Shown piece by piece: positions 7,766 to 16,312 of a stretch of DNA of 33,051 bases. Each line of letters begins with the position of its first letter. Position 1 is the first letter of the stretch. The notes under the pieces were generated by a model. The model did not search any database and was not told where the DNA came from. It saw nothing but the letters and a program-made list of their open reading frames with translations. Source of the stretch: an uncultured Ruminococcus sp. (GTDB lineage: Bacteria; Bacillota; Clostridia; Oscillospirales; CAG-272); NCBI GenBank assembly GCA_905202255.1, contig CAJKRH010000020.1:1-33051 (forward strand), in the 5' to 3' direction. Position numbers and translations under genes: made by a program.

Positions 7766-8827
7766 ATGGCTGATATTTCAAAAATCGACAGAAATTTTGC
7801 AGTTCAGGAGTCGTTCGGAAGAAGCGACATCGACTTTTATAATGTTCTTGAAGAGCCTGTCTCGCTCTATGGCGTATTTCATGAGGACGGCCGCTTCCGT
7901 CGTATACCCAAAGCTATAGCCGAAAGCGTTGGCGACGGCGTAGCACAGCTATCCGGACATACCTCGGGAGGCAGAGCCTGCTTTAAGACGGATTCCGATT
8001 TCATAGCTATAGATGCCGTCATGGCGGGCGTTTATATCATGCCGCATATGGCTTATCTCGGCTCAAGCGGCTTTGATGTTTATATAAGAGAAGACGGAAA
8101 GCAGACATATTTCGGTGCTTTCATGCCCGATCTTTCAAAGAAGCCTCCGCTTCAGCGCATCATAAACCTTCCCTCACGCAAAATGCGCGAAATAATAATA
8201 AACTTCCCTCTTTACTGCGGCGTCGCCGAGCTTTCCGTAGGTGTTTTGCAGGGCTCCCGCATGGAGAAATGGAGCGGATATTCTCATAGTGTGCCGATGG
8301 TTTTCTATGGCTCATCCATAACGCAGGGCGCCTGCGCAAATTCCCCGGGAACCTGCTACGCAAACCTGCTCTCCCGCCGATTTGACAGCGACTATATAAA
8401 TCTCGGCTTATCAGGCAACGGCAAGGGCGAACCCGCCATGATGGAATATATCGCGGGGTTGGAAATGAGCCTTTTCATATATGATTATGACTACAATGCG
8501 CCGTCAGCAGAATATCTGCGAAATACTCATTATGCGGGATATAAAGCGGTGCGCGAAAAGCATCCGGATATACCGATAATCATGGCTTCCCGCCCGAATT
8601 ACGGAAATCCCATGAACGATTCCGAGGCGCGCCGCGCAGTCATTGCCGAAACATACGCCAGTGCGCTCGCCGAAGGGGATAAAAATGTATACTTTGTCGA
8701 CGGCAAAACCGATCTTGCGGGTATATATGAGGACGGCGGCACCGTTGACGGCTGTCATCCGACAGATTACGGCTTCCGCATCATGGCAGATGCTTTCGGA
8801 AAAATCATAGAAAAAGTACTTAAATAA
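7766..8827 (+). CDS. SGNH/GDSL-family esterase with N-terminal GxDLY-type domain
   Basis: A 353-residue probable carbohydrate or lipid esterase without a signal peptide, so probably cytoplasmic. The N-terminal half (about 1-165) is a beta-rich accessory domain with GFDVY at 102-106, matching the GxDLY module that often precedes this hydrolase type. The catalytic half carries GSSITQG (nucleophile Ser184), LGLSGNG (oxyanion region, 213-219), and D328-G-C-H331-P as the acid and base. All catalytic blocks are intact. AAGAGG lies 8 nt before the ATG. It is a single-gene unit with its own promoter and terminator. The substrate is unknown; relatives often deacetylate plant glycans. Confidence 0.88.
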   Translation: MADISKIDRNFAVQESFGRSDIDFYNVLEEPVSLYGVFHEDGRFRRIPKAIAESVGDGVAQLSGHTSGGRACFKTDSDFIAIDAVMAGVYIMPHMAYLGSSGFDVYIREDGKQTYFGAFMPDLSKKPPLQRIINLPSRKMREIIINFPLYCGVAELSVGVLQGSRMEKWSGYSHSVPMVFYGSSITQGACANSPGTCYANLLSRRFDSDYINLGLSGNGKGEPAMMEYIAGLEMSLFIYDYDYNAPSAEYLRNTHYAGYKAVREKHPDIPIIMASRPNYGNPMNDSEARRAVIAETYASALAEGDKNVYFVDGKTDLAGIYEDGGTVDGCHPTDYGFRIMADAFGKIIEKVLK

Positions 8828-8842
8828 TCGCATATATAAAGC

Positions 8843-8880
8843 AGAAGAGCCGACCGAGGTCGGCTCTTCTGATTTTGTTT
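8843..8880 (+). terminator. Terminator of the esterase gene
   Basis: A perfect 12-bp stem (8843-8854 with 8859-8870, loop CGAG) is followed by GATTTTGTTT. It lies between convergent genes. On the minus strand only a weak T-rich stretch follows, so it may also serve the gene at 8889, less efficiently. Confidence 0.9.
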
Positions 8881-8888
8881 ATCTGTTA

Positions 8889-11800
8889 TCAGTTAAAAAG
8901 GTTCTGTGCGTTTTTGTATGCTGTTTCTACTTCTGTGCCTGTGAGAGCCTTAGAGTAAACCTTGACATCCATGAACGAACCGTCTGCCATCGGGAAATCA
9001 ATATCAGCTTTCATAGACGGGTCGCCGCCTATGAAGAATGTCTTGAAGAATTCATAGCCTTGAGTTGATGTTGTTCCGGGTGTGCAAAGGAATGAACCCT
9101 TTGCCGTAGTCTTAGCCGCCTGAACACCGTTTACATACAGCGTTACTATTCCCTCATCGGTTATTGTTCCGACAAGATGTGTTACTCCTGTAGGCACTGT
9201 CTTCGCCACGGCTGTCTGATATTTTGTTCCGTTTACACTTGTCAAAGCGTACGGTGTACCGTTTGCCTGAAGTGCAAGTCCGAAACCGCCCACATTCTTG
9301 CCGATTGTGTTTGTCGAGCAGAAAAGTGCAATTACATTATTCGTATTCTTATTATTCTGATAAAGTACCTCAAAGCTGAGTCCCTTATTTTCTTTTACGA
9401 AATTCTGGAACTCTGCAGCATCTGCGAACTTATCAAATTCTGCTGCTACAAACTGGTTCTTGCCAGTTATCTTGATTGTCGGAAGTGTCTTTGTCTTGTC
9501 GCCGTATGTGATTTCTTCCGTGCCGATTGTGGGACGGTTGCCATCACCTACGCCGTCAACCGTAAGCTTAAGATTGCCGTATTTATCTACAACCTTGCCG
9601 TCTACGATGTCGATATCGGCATAGAGTCCCTCGGGTGCTTCGGGTGTCTCGGGTGTATCGGGCGTTTCAGGCGTTTCGGGAGTACCGCCGACCTTTTCAC
9701 AAGTAGCTGTACCTGCGCCTGTGCTGTATTCGCCGGAATCATTACCTGTTGCGAAAAGATTCTCTGCGATTGCATACGCCTTAGCTATCTGCTCGGGTGT
9801 AAGTGCATCGTCATAAATCTTCGCATCTACCATTGTCATGCCCTGCGTCTTGAAGTCACCGCCGACAAGTCCGGTTGTTATGTCGTCACCAAGGCAGAAA
9901 TAGTTGTGAGTGCCGCTTACGCCGGGGATAAAATTAGCTGCAATGCTTACTTCTCCGTTCTTTTTGCCGTTGATATAAATTGTGCATTTCTTATTAGCTG
10001 TATCATATATACCGACTACATGAACAAGCTCTGTTATAGATGATACGCTACCTGCATATGCACCGGGATTATACTTGGAGCCGCCGCCTGTTAGGAAGTA
10101 AGGCTTACCTGCATTTTCGGCAATACCCCAGCCGCCTTCCTGCGTGCCGCAGACAACGCCCTGAATGCCGCCGTTCTTGCTGTTCACATAGAATGCTTCT
10201 ACCGTGAAGCAACCTTCAGCCCAGTTTCTGAATTCATCAGCCGTATTCAGTTTATTGAATTTACATACAACATATTTTCCGGCAGGAACTGTCAGCGCAC
10301 CGAGTTTGTTTGTCTTACCGCCGAACTTGACATCCGTTGCGCCTACTGTAGCACCGCTATTTGTGATGTCAACATTGCCCATCTTATCGGTAATCTTGCC
10401 ATCGGTAAACTCGAAGTTTACATAAGGTGTGGGAAGACCCGCTGTATCAGAGTTTATCGTTACCTTATAGTCAACAGTCTTTTCTGCCTTTGCACCCCAT
10501 GAATCGTATGCCGTCACGGTAATGGAATATGTACCGCTCTTGAGCGTACCTATGGAAAGCGTATATTCTTTCTTCATATCACTTCTCTTTGCGTGATGAT
10601 AGAAGTCGGAAAGGATATTCTTATTGGAAATTGTAGCGCCTGTATCTTTGTTCTTTACCGTAACATTATAATGATGAGCAAATTCATCATCCTTAGCGGC
10701 ATCAAAGACAACAGTAGCAGCTGCGCCGTAATTCTTTACATCGCCGAAAGTCAGCTTTATCTCGCCGAGCTCGGGAGCCGTATTTGCATTCTTTCTTGCT
10801 TCGAGGCTGTATTTCTCGAGGTGAGTCTTCTGTGCGTTCGGATAAGAGATTTCCCATGGAGAATCAAATGTATCGTCCTCAGAGAAGAACATTCTTGTGA
10901 TTCTCGTATTGCCGTTCTTATCAACCTGAACAAGCAGACCGGAGGAGATATCATATGCATCTGTCGGTACAGTGCCGTTTGAATTGATATAATTGCCATT
11001 CTCTATAGCCATATAGCGAACGGAGCCGCAGCCGAGCGATGTGAAATTGCCCTGCATTATAGAACGGTTATCGTTTATCGGGAAATGCAGGTGACCGCTG
11101 AATGTAACAGCCTGAGAGTACTTATCGAGAACCGGCGTGAGATCGGTTGTAGACCAGTAGGAAGGCGTTCCGTTAAGATCGCTTCCGTAGCAGGTATTGT
11201 ATATCATCGGGTGTGTACATACGAATACATACTGCTCCGGATTCTCTGCCGTCAGTTTCTTGAGCATATTATCGAGCCATTCCACAGCTTCCTTTTTGTA
11301 GGGACAGCCGGCGGTAGCACTGTATGTCGTAGGTTCAAGCATGAGGAAGTGATATCCGTTTACGATGATATCGCGAACGCCTATATCAAGATTTGTATCC
11401 GCCGTGTCAATTCCTGCGCCGAAATACTTATCACCGAATATTCTCTTGAAATCATTGAGGGTCTTGGCATCGCTGCTATAGAGGGTTTCGTGGTTACCAG
11501 TAACAAGCAATGTCTTTACGCCTGCGGGAACAACGCTCTCATAAACAGACTTGAACTCTTTAAGTTCTACAGAGCCGCTTATGTTTGTGAAGTCGCCGAC
11601 GATTGTTATAGCGTCAAGCTTGCCGCCATTCAGGGAAGCTTTCTTTGTGAGCTGGTTTACGGCATTCTTGAGTTTTTCGGTAGCATCCGGGAAATTGTTC
11701 TTATCAAAGTGAACATCGGAAAGTGCGCCGAATGAGAGAACGATGCTGTCCTCATCGAATGTGCCGCTTACATATCTCTTTGCAGAGAGACCGTATGCAT

Positions 11801-12740
11801 ATGTAGCGTTTGCAAAAGCACTCATTTTGCTGTTGTTCTGCATCTGATAAACATATGCCTTTACACTGCATTCGAGAGTGGAAACAGTCTCATCATTCAG
11901 TATGAGCTTGACGGTATAAATATCGTCAAAACCCGTAGCGGCTATGCTGTCTGTCATAACGACATATGTATCTCCGTCAGCGACGGGAGTTACTTCTTTG
12001 TCGTTTATGGTAACTTTCAGATTATCAATGCTGTCTGTGATAAATCTGAACATAAGCTTGTTTGTATTATCGAAATAGAGAGCACCGCTCTTGAATTTTG
12101 TTGTTTCAAGAGTGTTCTTTGCATGATACTTGCTGTCGGATTTCAGCGCGTCAAAAGTTGTGCCTGCGAAATCATTGTCAACAACAAGCTTGTCGGTTCT
12201 GTAGCCGACATACTTCTGCGCTTCTCTGCCGTAAACAAGCAGGTCTTTTACGAGATTTATGAGATGAGCATCGGTAGAACCGTTTATCAACTCCATGCAG
12301 TAATCCTTGACAGTCATATCCTTTGCCTTGGCATCGGCGGCACCGTCAATAACGAGCTGTGCCGAGAGGACATCACCCATGCACTGCGGATTGACGCCGG
12401 TGAAGCGGAAAAGCCACATATCGGCTACCGCACTGCCCTTGGAATCCTTGAGCTTTGTTCCCTTTACCTCGGATTCTCTTGTATTGACTCCGGTAAAGGT
12501 GAATTTCACGCTCACATTTGCCGTATTGCCGTCGGCATCGAGCCGCACGAGCGAATCGGAAATGCGAACCTTGTAGTTCACGGTTATATCCGTTCCGAGG
12601 GATATCGAGCAAGAGACGAAATCGCCCTTTGTCGCGCCTGCATCCTCAGCGGCGAGCATTCCGACGGGAATCACGCATGAGGAGAGCACGAAAAGAAAAG
12701 CGATAAAAGTCGCAAGCGTATTTCTGAAAAGCTTTTTCAT
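8889..12740 (-). CDS. Large secreted metallophosphoesterase with two LamG-like domains
   Basis: A 1283-residue exported protein. Residues 1 to about 32 are a signal peptide (MKKLFRNTLATFIAFLFVLSS...). Residues 35-330 hold beta-rich domains of a kind common in secreted proteins of gut Clostridia; I cannot name them. A calcineurin-like phosphoesterase occupies about 333-615 with all metal motifs: ALSDVHFD, IVGDFTN, VTGNHE, CTHPMI and SGHLHFP (near 547). An Ig-like beta domain spans about 657-765. Two concanavalin/LamG-like domains lie at about 770-995 and 1045-1283, separated by a PETPETPDTPETPEAPEG linker. No LPXTG or SLH anchor is visible at the C-terminus, which ends in the second LamG domain (KALTGTEVETAYKNAQNLF). 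It likely cleaves phosphate esters or nucleotides while bound to glycans. An LSSC lipobox look-alike is present, but hydrophobic residues follow it. GGAGG lies 9 nt before the ATG. Confidence 0.9.
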   Translation of the reverse strand: MKKLFRNTLATFIAFLFVLSSCVIPVGMLAAEDAGATKGDFVSCSISLGTDITVNYKVRISDSLVRLDADGNTANVSVKFTFTGVNTRESEVKGTKLKDSKGSAVADMWLFRFTGVNPQCMGDVLSAQLVIDGAADAKAKDMTVKDYCMELINGSTDAHLINLVKDLLVYGREAQKYVGYRTDKLVVDNDFAGTTFDALKSDSKYHAKNTLETTKFKSGALYFDNTNKLMFRFITDSIDNLKVTINDKEVTPVADGDTYVVMTDSIAATGFDDIYTVKLILNDETVSTLECSVKAYVYQMQNNSKMSAFANATYAYGLSAKRYVSGTFDEDSIVLSFGALSDVHFDKNNFPDATEKLKNAVNQLTKKASLNGGKLDAITIVGDFTNISGSVELKEFKSVYESVVPAGVKTLLVTGNHETLYSSDAKTLNDFKRIFGDKYFGAGIDTADTNLDIGVRDIIVNGYHFLMLEPTTYSATAGCPYKKEAVEWLDNMLKKLTAENPEQYVFVCTHPMIYNTCYGSDLNGTPSYWSTTDLTPVLDKYSQAVTFSGHLHFPINDNRSIMQGNFTSLGCGSVRYMAIENGNYINSNGTVPTDAYDISSGLLVQVDKNGNTRITRMFFSEDDTFDSPWEISYPNAQKTHLEKYSLEARKNANTAPELGEIKLTFGDVKNYGAAATVVFDAAKDDEFAHHYNVTVKNKDTGATISNKNILSDFYHHAKRSDMKKEYTLSIGTLKSGTYSITVTAYDSWGAKAEKTVDYKVTINSDTAGLPTPYVNFEFTDGKITDKMGNVDITNSGATVGATDVKFGGKTNKLGALTVPAGKYVVCKFNKLNTADEFRNWAEGCFTVEAFYVNSKNGGIQGVVCGTQEGGWGIAENAGKPYFLTGGGSKYNPGAYAGSVSSITELVHVVGIYDTANKKCTIYINGKKNGEVSIAANFIPGVSGTHNYFCLGDDITTGLVGGDFKTQGMTMVDAKIYDDALTPEQIAKAYAIAENLFATGNDSGEYSTGAGTATCEKVGGTPETPETPDTPETPEAPEGLYADIDIVDGKVVDKYGNLKLTVDGVGDGNRPTIGTEEITYGDKTKTLPTIKITGKNQFVAAEFDKFADAAEFQNFVKENKGLSFEVLYQNNKNTNNVIALFCSTNTIGKNVGGFGLALQANGTPYALTSVNGTKYQTAVAKTVPTGVTHLVGTITDEGIVTLYVNGVQAAKTTAKGSFLCTPGTTSTQGYEFFKTFFIGGDPSMKADIDFPMADGSFMDVKVYSKALTGTEVETAYKNAQNLFN

Positions 12741-12782
12741 AAATTTCTGCCTCCAAATTTAGATAAGTATACTAATATATGT

Positions 12783-12811
12783 ATGATATCACAAAATCAG
12801 CATAAAATCAA
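12783..12811 (-). promoter_or_regulatory. Promoter of the LamG phosphoesterase gene
   Basis: TTGATT (12811-12806), a 17-nt spacer and TATCAT (12788-12783) on the minus strand, 43 bp before the start codon. Confidence 0.6.
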
Positions 12812-12851
12812 TACCAATTTTCGATAAAAGTACAAAAATTTCAAAGAAATT

Positions 12852-13358
12852 TCAAAAAGCGCTTATATTGAGCGATTCATCATCCTGTCCTTTTTCTATA
12901 TTGCGTATCACTACATAATAAGAATAAGAAGGATTTACCTCGATAAGAACCCTGTCGCCGACTTTTTTGCCCATCACAGCCTTGCCGAGAGGAGATTCCT
13001 TGCTGATGAAATTATTGAGCGAGTCCTGACGCAGAGTTGTAACGAGGACTATCTCCATCTCCTCCTCATCCTCCTCTATATATAGGCGCACCTTGTCAAA
13101 AAGTCCGACGGTATCCGCGTTTTTCGAGCCTGTGGAGACAATGACCGCGGTATTTATCATCTGCTCGAGATAATGGATTCTGCTGTTGTTTCGGGAGAGA
13201 TCCCTCTTTGCCGCGCGGTATTCGAAATTTTCGCTGAGGTCGCCCAGCTCGCGCGCATGGCGAAGCGCCTCCTTCAGCTTCGGCGTGAGAACCGTTTTGC
13301 GATATTCTATCTCCTCACGCATTTTTTTGATATCGACAGCTGTTAATTCGTCGTGCAT
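12852..13358 (-). CDS. greA: GreA/GreB-family transcription elongation factor
   Basis: A 168-residue Gre factor, which enters the RNA polymerase secondary channel and stimulates cleavage of backtracked RNA. Residues 1-80 form the antiparallel coiled coil; its tip carries GDLSENFEYRAAK with the acidic pair Asp40 and Glu43 needed for cleavage. The C-terminal FKBP-like domain includes the family signature SKESPLGKAVMGKKVGD. An acidic insert (YIEEDEEEMEI) lies between them. GGAGAGGG precedes the ATG. It follows the zinc-ribbon gene after 94 bp and could be an independent unit. A weak AT-only stem (12836-12852) overlaps its stop codon. It may be a paralogue of a principal greA elsewhere, since its sequence is somewhat divergent. 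Confidence 0.85.
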   Translation of the reverse strand: MHDELTAVDIKKMREEIEYRKTVLTPKLKEALRHARELGDLSENFEYRAAKRDLSRNNSRIHYLEQMINTAVIVSTGSKNADTVGLFDKVRLYIEEDEEEMEIVLVTTLRQDSLNNFISKESPLGKAVMGKKVGDRVLIEVNPSYSYYVVIRNIEKGQDDESLNISAF

Positions 13359-13410
13359 AACTACCCTCTCCGTTTGTTTTATTTTATAAAAGCATCATAA
13401 ATAAGCATAG

Positions 13411-13435
13411 GGCGAAAGCCGATAAAACTTTCGCC
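13411..13435 (-). terminator. Hairpin after the zinc-ribbon gene, weak terminator
   Basis: GGCGAAAG (13411-13418) pairs with CTTTCGCC (13428-13435), loop of 9 nt. Only a broken T-rich tract follows on the minus strand, so termination may be partial and could let transcription run on into greA. Confidence 0.4.
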
Positions 13436-13452
13436 GCGATAATATTGCTTTT

Positions 13453-13932
13453 TTATTTCAGGATTGAGATACTTCCGATTACGGGAAGCTCCTTTGCCTT
13501 GCCCGATGCAGCATTGCATATGCCTATCACCATATATACAAGCGAAACGAGACCGATGACAGCACTCACTATGCCTGATACAACCGGAATAAAAGATACT
13601 ATTCCGGAAACGATTCCGAGCGCGACTTCGATTATAAAGAGTACAAGTCCCTGATTTGCATGAAATCTCGCAAATTTTGATTTCGGCGCGGCAATGAGAC
13701 CGACAATGAAAAGAATGCCTATATATGAAAGTATGGCAAAAACCTTGTTGTTCTCAATATCGCGCGAGTCGTATTCCGATGTCGTTTCCTTGGTGTCGTT
13801 GAATTTGCCGAAACCCTCGGTTATCTTCTTGCCGAGGTCCTCGCCCTGATCCGTAATCTGCGTAGCACCGCAGACAGGACATTTCATCGCGCTGTCTTCT
13901 ATTTCAGCGCCGCATTTGTTGCATTTTTTCAT
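13453..13932 (-). CDS. Zinc-ribbon membrane protein, DUF4870-like
   Basis: A 159-residue protein with an N-terminal zinc ribbon (Cys4, Cys7, Cys18, Cys21), a polar linker to about residue 60, and then three hydrophobic segments (VFAILSYIGILFIVGLIAA; LVLFIIEVALGIVSGIVSF; VVSGIVSAVIGLVSLVYMVIGI). The stretch KFARFHANQGLVLFI is typical of the DUF4870/Tic20-like small membrane family. Its function is unknown. The ATG overlaps the TGA of the aminopeptidase gene (ATGA), with AAGGGGG upstream, so translation is coupled. Confidence 0.8.
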   Translation of the reverse strand: MKKCNKCGAEIEDSAMKCPVCGATQITDQGEDLGKKITEGFGKFNDTKETTSEYDSRDIENNKVFAILSYIGILFIVGLIAAPKSKFARFHANQGLVLFIIEVALGIVSGIVSFIPVVSGIVSAVIGLVSLVYMVIGICNAASGKAKELPVIGSISILK

Positions 13933-15242
13933 TTTGTTTCCCCCTTAGATTCAAAATATTCGAAGAATGCGCGGAAAAGCTTTATCATATAGTAAACATC
14001 CTCACTGCCTCCGAATTCGCGAACGGAATGCATGGCAAGCATCGGGTTTCCTATATCGACTACACTAAGCCCGTATTCATATGATATGATAGGTCCTATA
14101 GTTCCTCCGCCGCGCGCGTCGCTACGGTTATTGAACTGCTGATAAGGAATATCCGCTCTCTCGCAAAGCGTCTTGAAGAAAGCCGTTCCGCGAGGAGATG
14201 TGGCATAGCTCTGACCCGTCGCCATCTTGAGCACGGGACCTTTGTTGAGCTTTACAGGCAGATTCGGCTCTGCCTTGGAAAGATACGACGGATGCGAAGC
14301 ATGCGCCATATCAGCCGAAAATACCGTGGATTTTGCGAATGCACGATATTTGTCCTCGGCGCTGTAGCCGAGCTTTTCGCAGATTCTGTCCACAATCTGG
14401 AGGAGCGTATTGGACATAGCACCTCTGTCGGAGCGCGAGCCTATTTCCTCATGGTCGAAAATGAGCGCGATATCGTTTGCGCCGCTGTTCTCGGATTCGC
14501 AGAGACCCGCTATCGTGCAGTATGCAAGCGAAGCGTCGTCAAGTCTCGGCGCGGAAATAAACTCATCGTCAAGCCCGACAAAGCAGCTCGGTGCCGCCTC
14601 GTAGAGTCCCAGCTCATAGCTGAGGATATCATCGGCGAGAACGCCGATATATTCCGCGAGGAACTCCGTAAATCTTGTCTTTCCGTCGTCGCTCTGCGCA
14701 AAGAAAGGACACATCTCCGTCTGAATATTGAATTTCGCGCCATTGTTCACATCGTTCACCACATGTATGGCGGCGCTCGGTATCTGAACCACGGGCTTCT
14801 TTATATTTACATTCACGGCGCGCGAGCCCTCGGCACAGTCTGCCTTTACATATACTCTTCCGGCGACCGAAAGCGGTCTGTCGAGCCAGCCGTGGACTAT
14901 AAGCCCGCCGTAGCCCTCGAGTATAAGGCGCTCATAGCCGAAATCCACGCTTGAGGGAGCCGTCTTTATGCGGAAGCCCGGTGCATCGTGATGCGCAGCG
15001 CCTATGCGGAAACCGTCCTCGCTCGGTTCTCCCGAAATGCGGAATGCGGCAAGCTGTGTGCCGTTCTTTTTGAGATAGTAGAGCTTCCCTTTTTCAAGCG
15101 ACCACTTTTCGTCCTCGCGCAGCTCCGCGGCGCCCGCCGAAACAAGCATTTTCTCAAGCTCGTCTACGGACTGATAGGGCATCGGAGCGGCGTCGATATA
15201 CCGTAGCAGTTTCTCGGCATATTCTCTTTTTACCATATCCAT
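13929..15242 (-). CDS. M18-family aspartyl aminopeptidase
   Basis: A 437-residue zinc metallopeptidase of the M18 family, which removes N-terminal (often acidic) residues from peptides in the cytosol. Metal and catalytic motifs are visible: H84-x-D86 in AAHHDAPGFRIK, D263-HEE-266 in FDHEEIGSRSDRG, ADMAHASHPSY and the C-terminal MLAMHSVREFGG histidine. The start at 15242 (MDMVKREYAEK) is chosen because AAAGGAG lies 11 nt upstream; a longer frame back to 15353 has no site and runs into the lplA gene. It lies 31 bp after lplA and overlaps the next gene by 4 bp, so it belongs to the mgtE-lplA transcript. Confidence 0.92.
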   Translation of the reverse strand: MDMVKREYAEKLLRYIDAAPMPYQSVDELEKMLVSAGAAELREDEKWSLEKGKLYYLKKNGTQLAAFRISGEPSEDGFRIGAAHHDAPGFRIKTAPSSVDFGYERLILEGYGGLIVHGWLDRPLSVAGRVYVKADCAEGSRAVNVNIKKPVVQIPSAAIHVVNDVNNGAKFNIQTEMCPFFAQSDDGKTRFTEFLAEYIGVLADDILSYELGLYEAAPSCFVGLDDEFISAPRLDDASLAYCTIAGLCESENSGANDIALIFDHEEIGSRSDRGAMSNTLLQIVDRICEKLGYSAEDKYRAFAKSTVFSADMAHASHPSYLSKAEPNLPVKLNKGPVLKMATGQSYATSPRGTAFFKTLCERADIPYQQFNNRSDARGGGTIGPIISYEYGLSVVDIGNPMLAMHSVREFGGSEDVYYMIKLFRAFFEYFESKGETK

Positions 15243-15273
15243 ATGTATGTTTTCTCCTTTTATCAAAGCCCGC

Positions 15274-16293
15274 TCACCACATGATGAGAGAGCAAATTTC
15301 TTCGGGTGCGGCGCCGTAGATATAAGCCGAAAGCGGTGCCTTTTCGAGTACATCCATTATATCACAATTTTTCGCTTCTGTCAAATAAAGCATTTTTTCG
15401 AGCTCTTCTATCGGTTTTGTGCCGAAGAAGTCGCCCGAGAATTTCACGCGCTTTATCCTCGCACACTTTCCGACCTCGTAGAGATACTCCGTCTCGCAGG
15501 CGACCTTGCCGAAATCAAACCGCTTTGATTTCACCTGCGCGGCGCTCTCCGTCTTTGCGCCGAAAAGCCACGACTTGCTTGCGTACTTCTCTTCCGCAAG
15601 CTTTTCTATCTCGGACAGCGCGGCATCATCGGGGACGACAAGCCTTGCACCGTTTCCGATAAAGTAATCTTCGAGATATTCCTTGAAGCCCTCCGCCGTC
15701 ATATCGGCAAATTCGGGCGATATATGCTCGCATAGGTTAGTCACGCGGCTTTTCACGCTCTTTATTCCCTTGGACTGAATCTTCTCCGGGTCTACCTTAA
15801 GCGCGTCCGCAAGATAGGACATATCCGCCGAGAAAAGCAGCGTCCCATGGTGCATCAGCTTCGTTTTCCCGCCGTATTCAAAGGCGCAGGCGGCTGTCCC
15901 CGAGAATTTTCTGCCGTCGGAAACAGTGAGGTCGTTTCTGCCCGAGAGCACGGCTTCTATTCCGAGCCCCGAGAGCGCCTCTATAATCGGACGGCAGAAA
16001 TAAGCGAAGTTTATCCTGTCATCCGCCGTCGCTGGCGTTATGAATGTATAGTTCACATTGCCGAGGTCATGGAAAACAGCGCCGCCGCCAGTCAGCCTGC
16101 GCACGGTTTTCACGCCATGCGCCAGAGTAAAATCGAAATTCACCTGCTCGCGGGCGTTCTGATTCTTGCCGATTATAACAGCAGGCTCGTTTCGCCAGAG
16201 CATGACGGCAGGCTCATCGCATGTGCGGAGCAGATATTCCTCAAAAGCCATATTCTTATATGGCTCTGTATTCGTGTTTTTTACAAGTATCAT
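15274..16293 (-). CDS. lplA: Lipoate-protein ligase A
   Basis: A 339-residue ligase that activates free lipoate with ATP and attaches it to lipoyl domains of 2-oxoacid dehydrogenases or the glycine cleavage H protein. The motif RRLTGGGAVFHD spans 65-76, the catalytic lysine is K129 in GRNDLTVSDGRKFSGTA, and HHGTLLFSADM follows. A C-terminal accessory domain (about 245-339) is present, as in full-length LplA. AAGGAA lies upstream of the ATG. It starts 19 bp after the mgtE stop. No lipoylated partner or lipoate synthesis gene is in the window, which suggests scavenging. Confidence 0.93.
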   Translation of the reverse strand: MILVKNTNTEPYKNMAFEEYLLRTCDEPAVMLWRNEPAVIIGKNQNAREQVNFDFTLAHGVKTVRRLTGGGAVFHDLGNVNYTFITPATADDRINFAYFCRPIIEALSGLGIEAVLSGRNDLTVSDGRKFSGTAACAFEYGGKTKLMHHGTLLFSADMSYLADALKVDPEKIQSKGIKSVKSRVTNLCEHISPEFADMTAEGFKEYLEDYFIGNGARLVVPDDAALSEIEKLAEEKYASKSWLFGAKTESAAQVKSKRFDFGKVACETEYLYEVGKCARIKRVKFSGDFFGTKPIEELEKMLYLTEAKNCDIMDVLEKAPLSAYIYGAAPEEICSLIMW

Positions 16294-16312
16294 ACATCTT
16301 TTTCCTTAGTTA

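Noticed and set aside
9177..10043. Long plus-strand open frame rich in cysteine, opposite the LamG phosphoesterase.
   Set aside because: It is a mirror of the real gene's codon use, has no ribosome binding site and crosses well-conserved domains of the opposite strand.
12670..12680. LSSC lipobox-like motif in the signal peptide of the LamG phosphoesterase.
   Set aside because: A further hydrophobic run (VIPVGMLAA) follows the cysteine, which fits ordinary signal peptidase cleavage better. It cannot be excluded.
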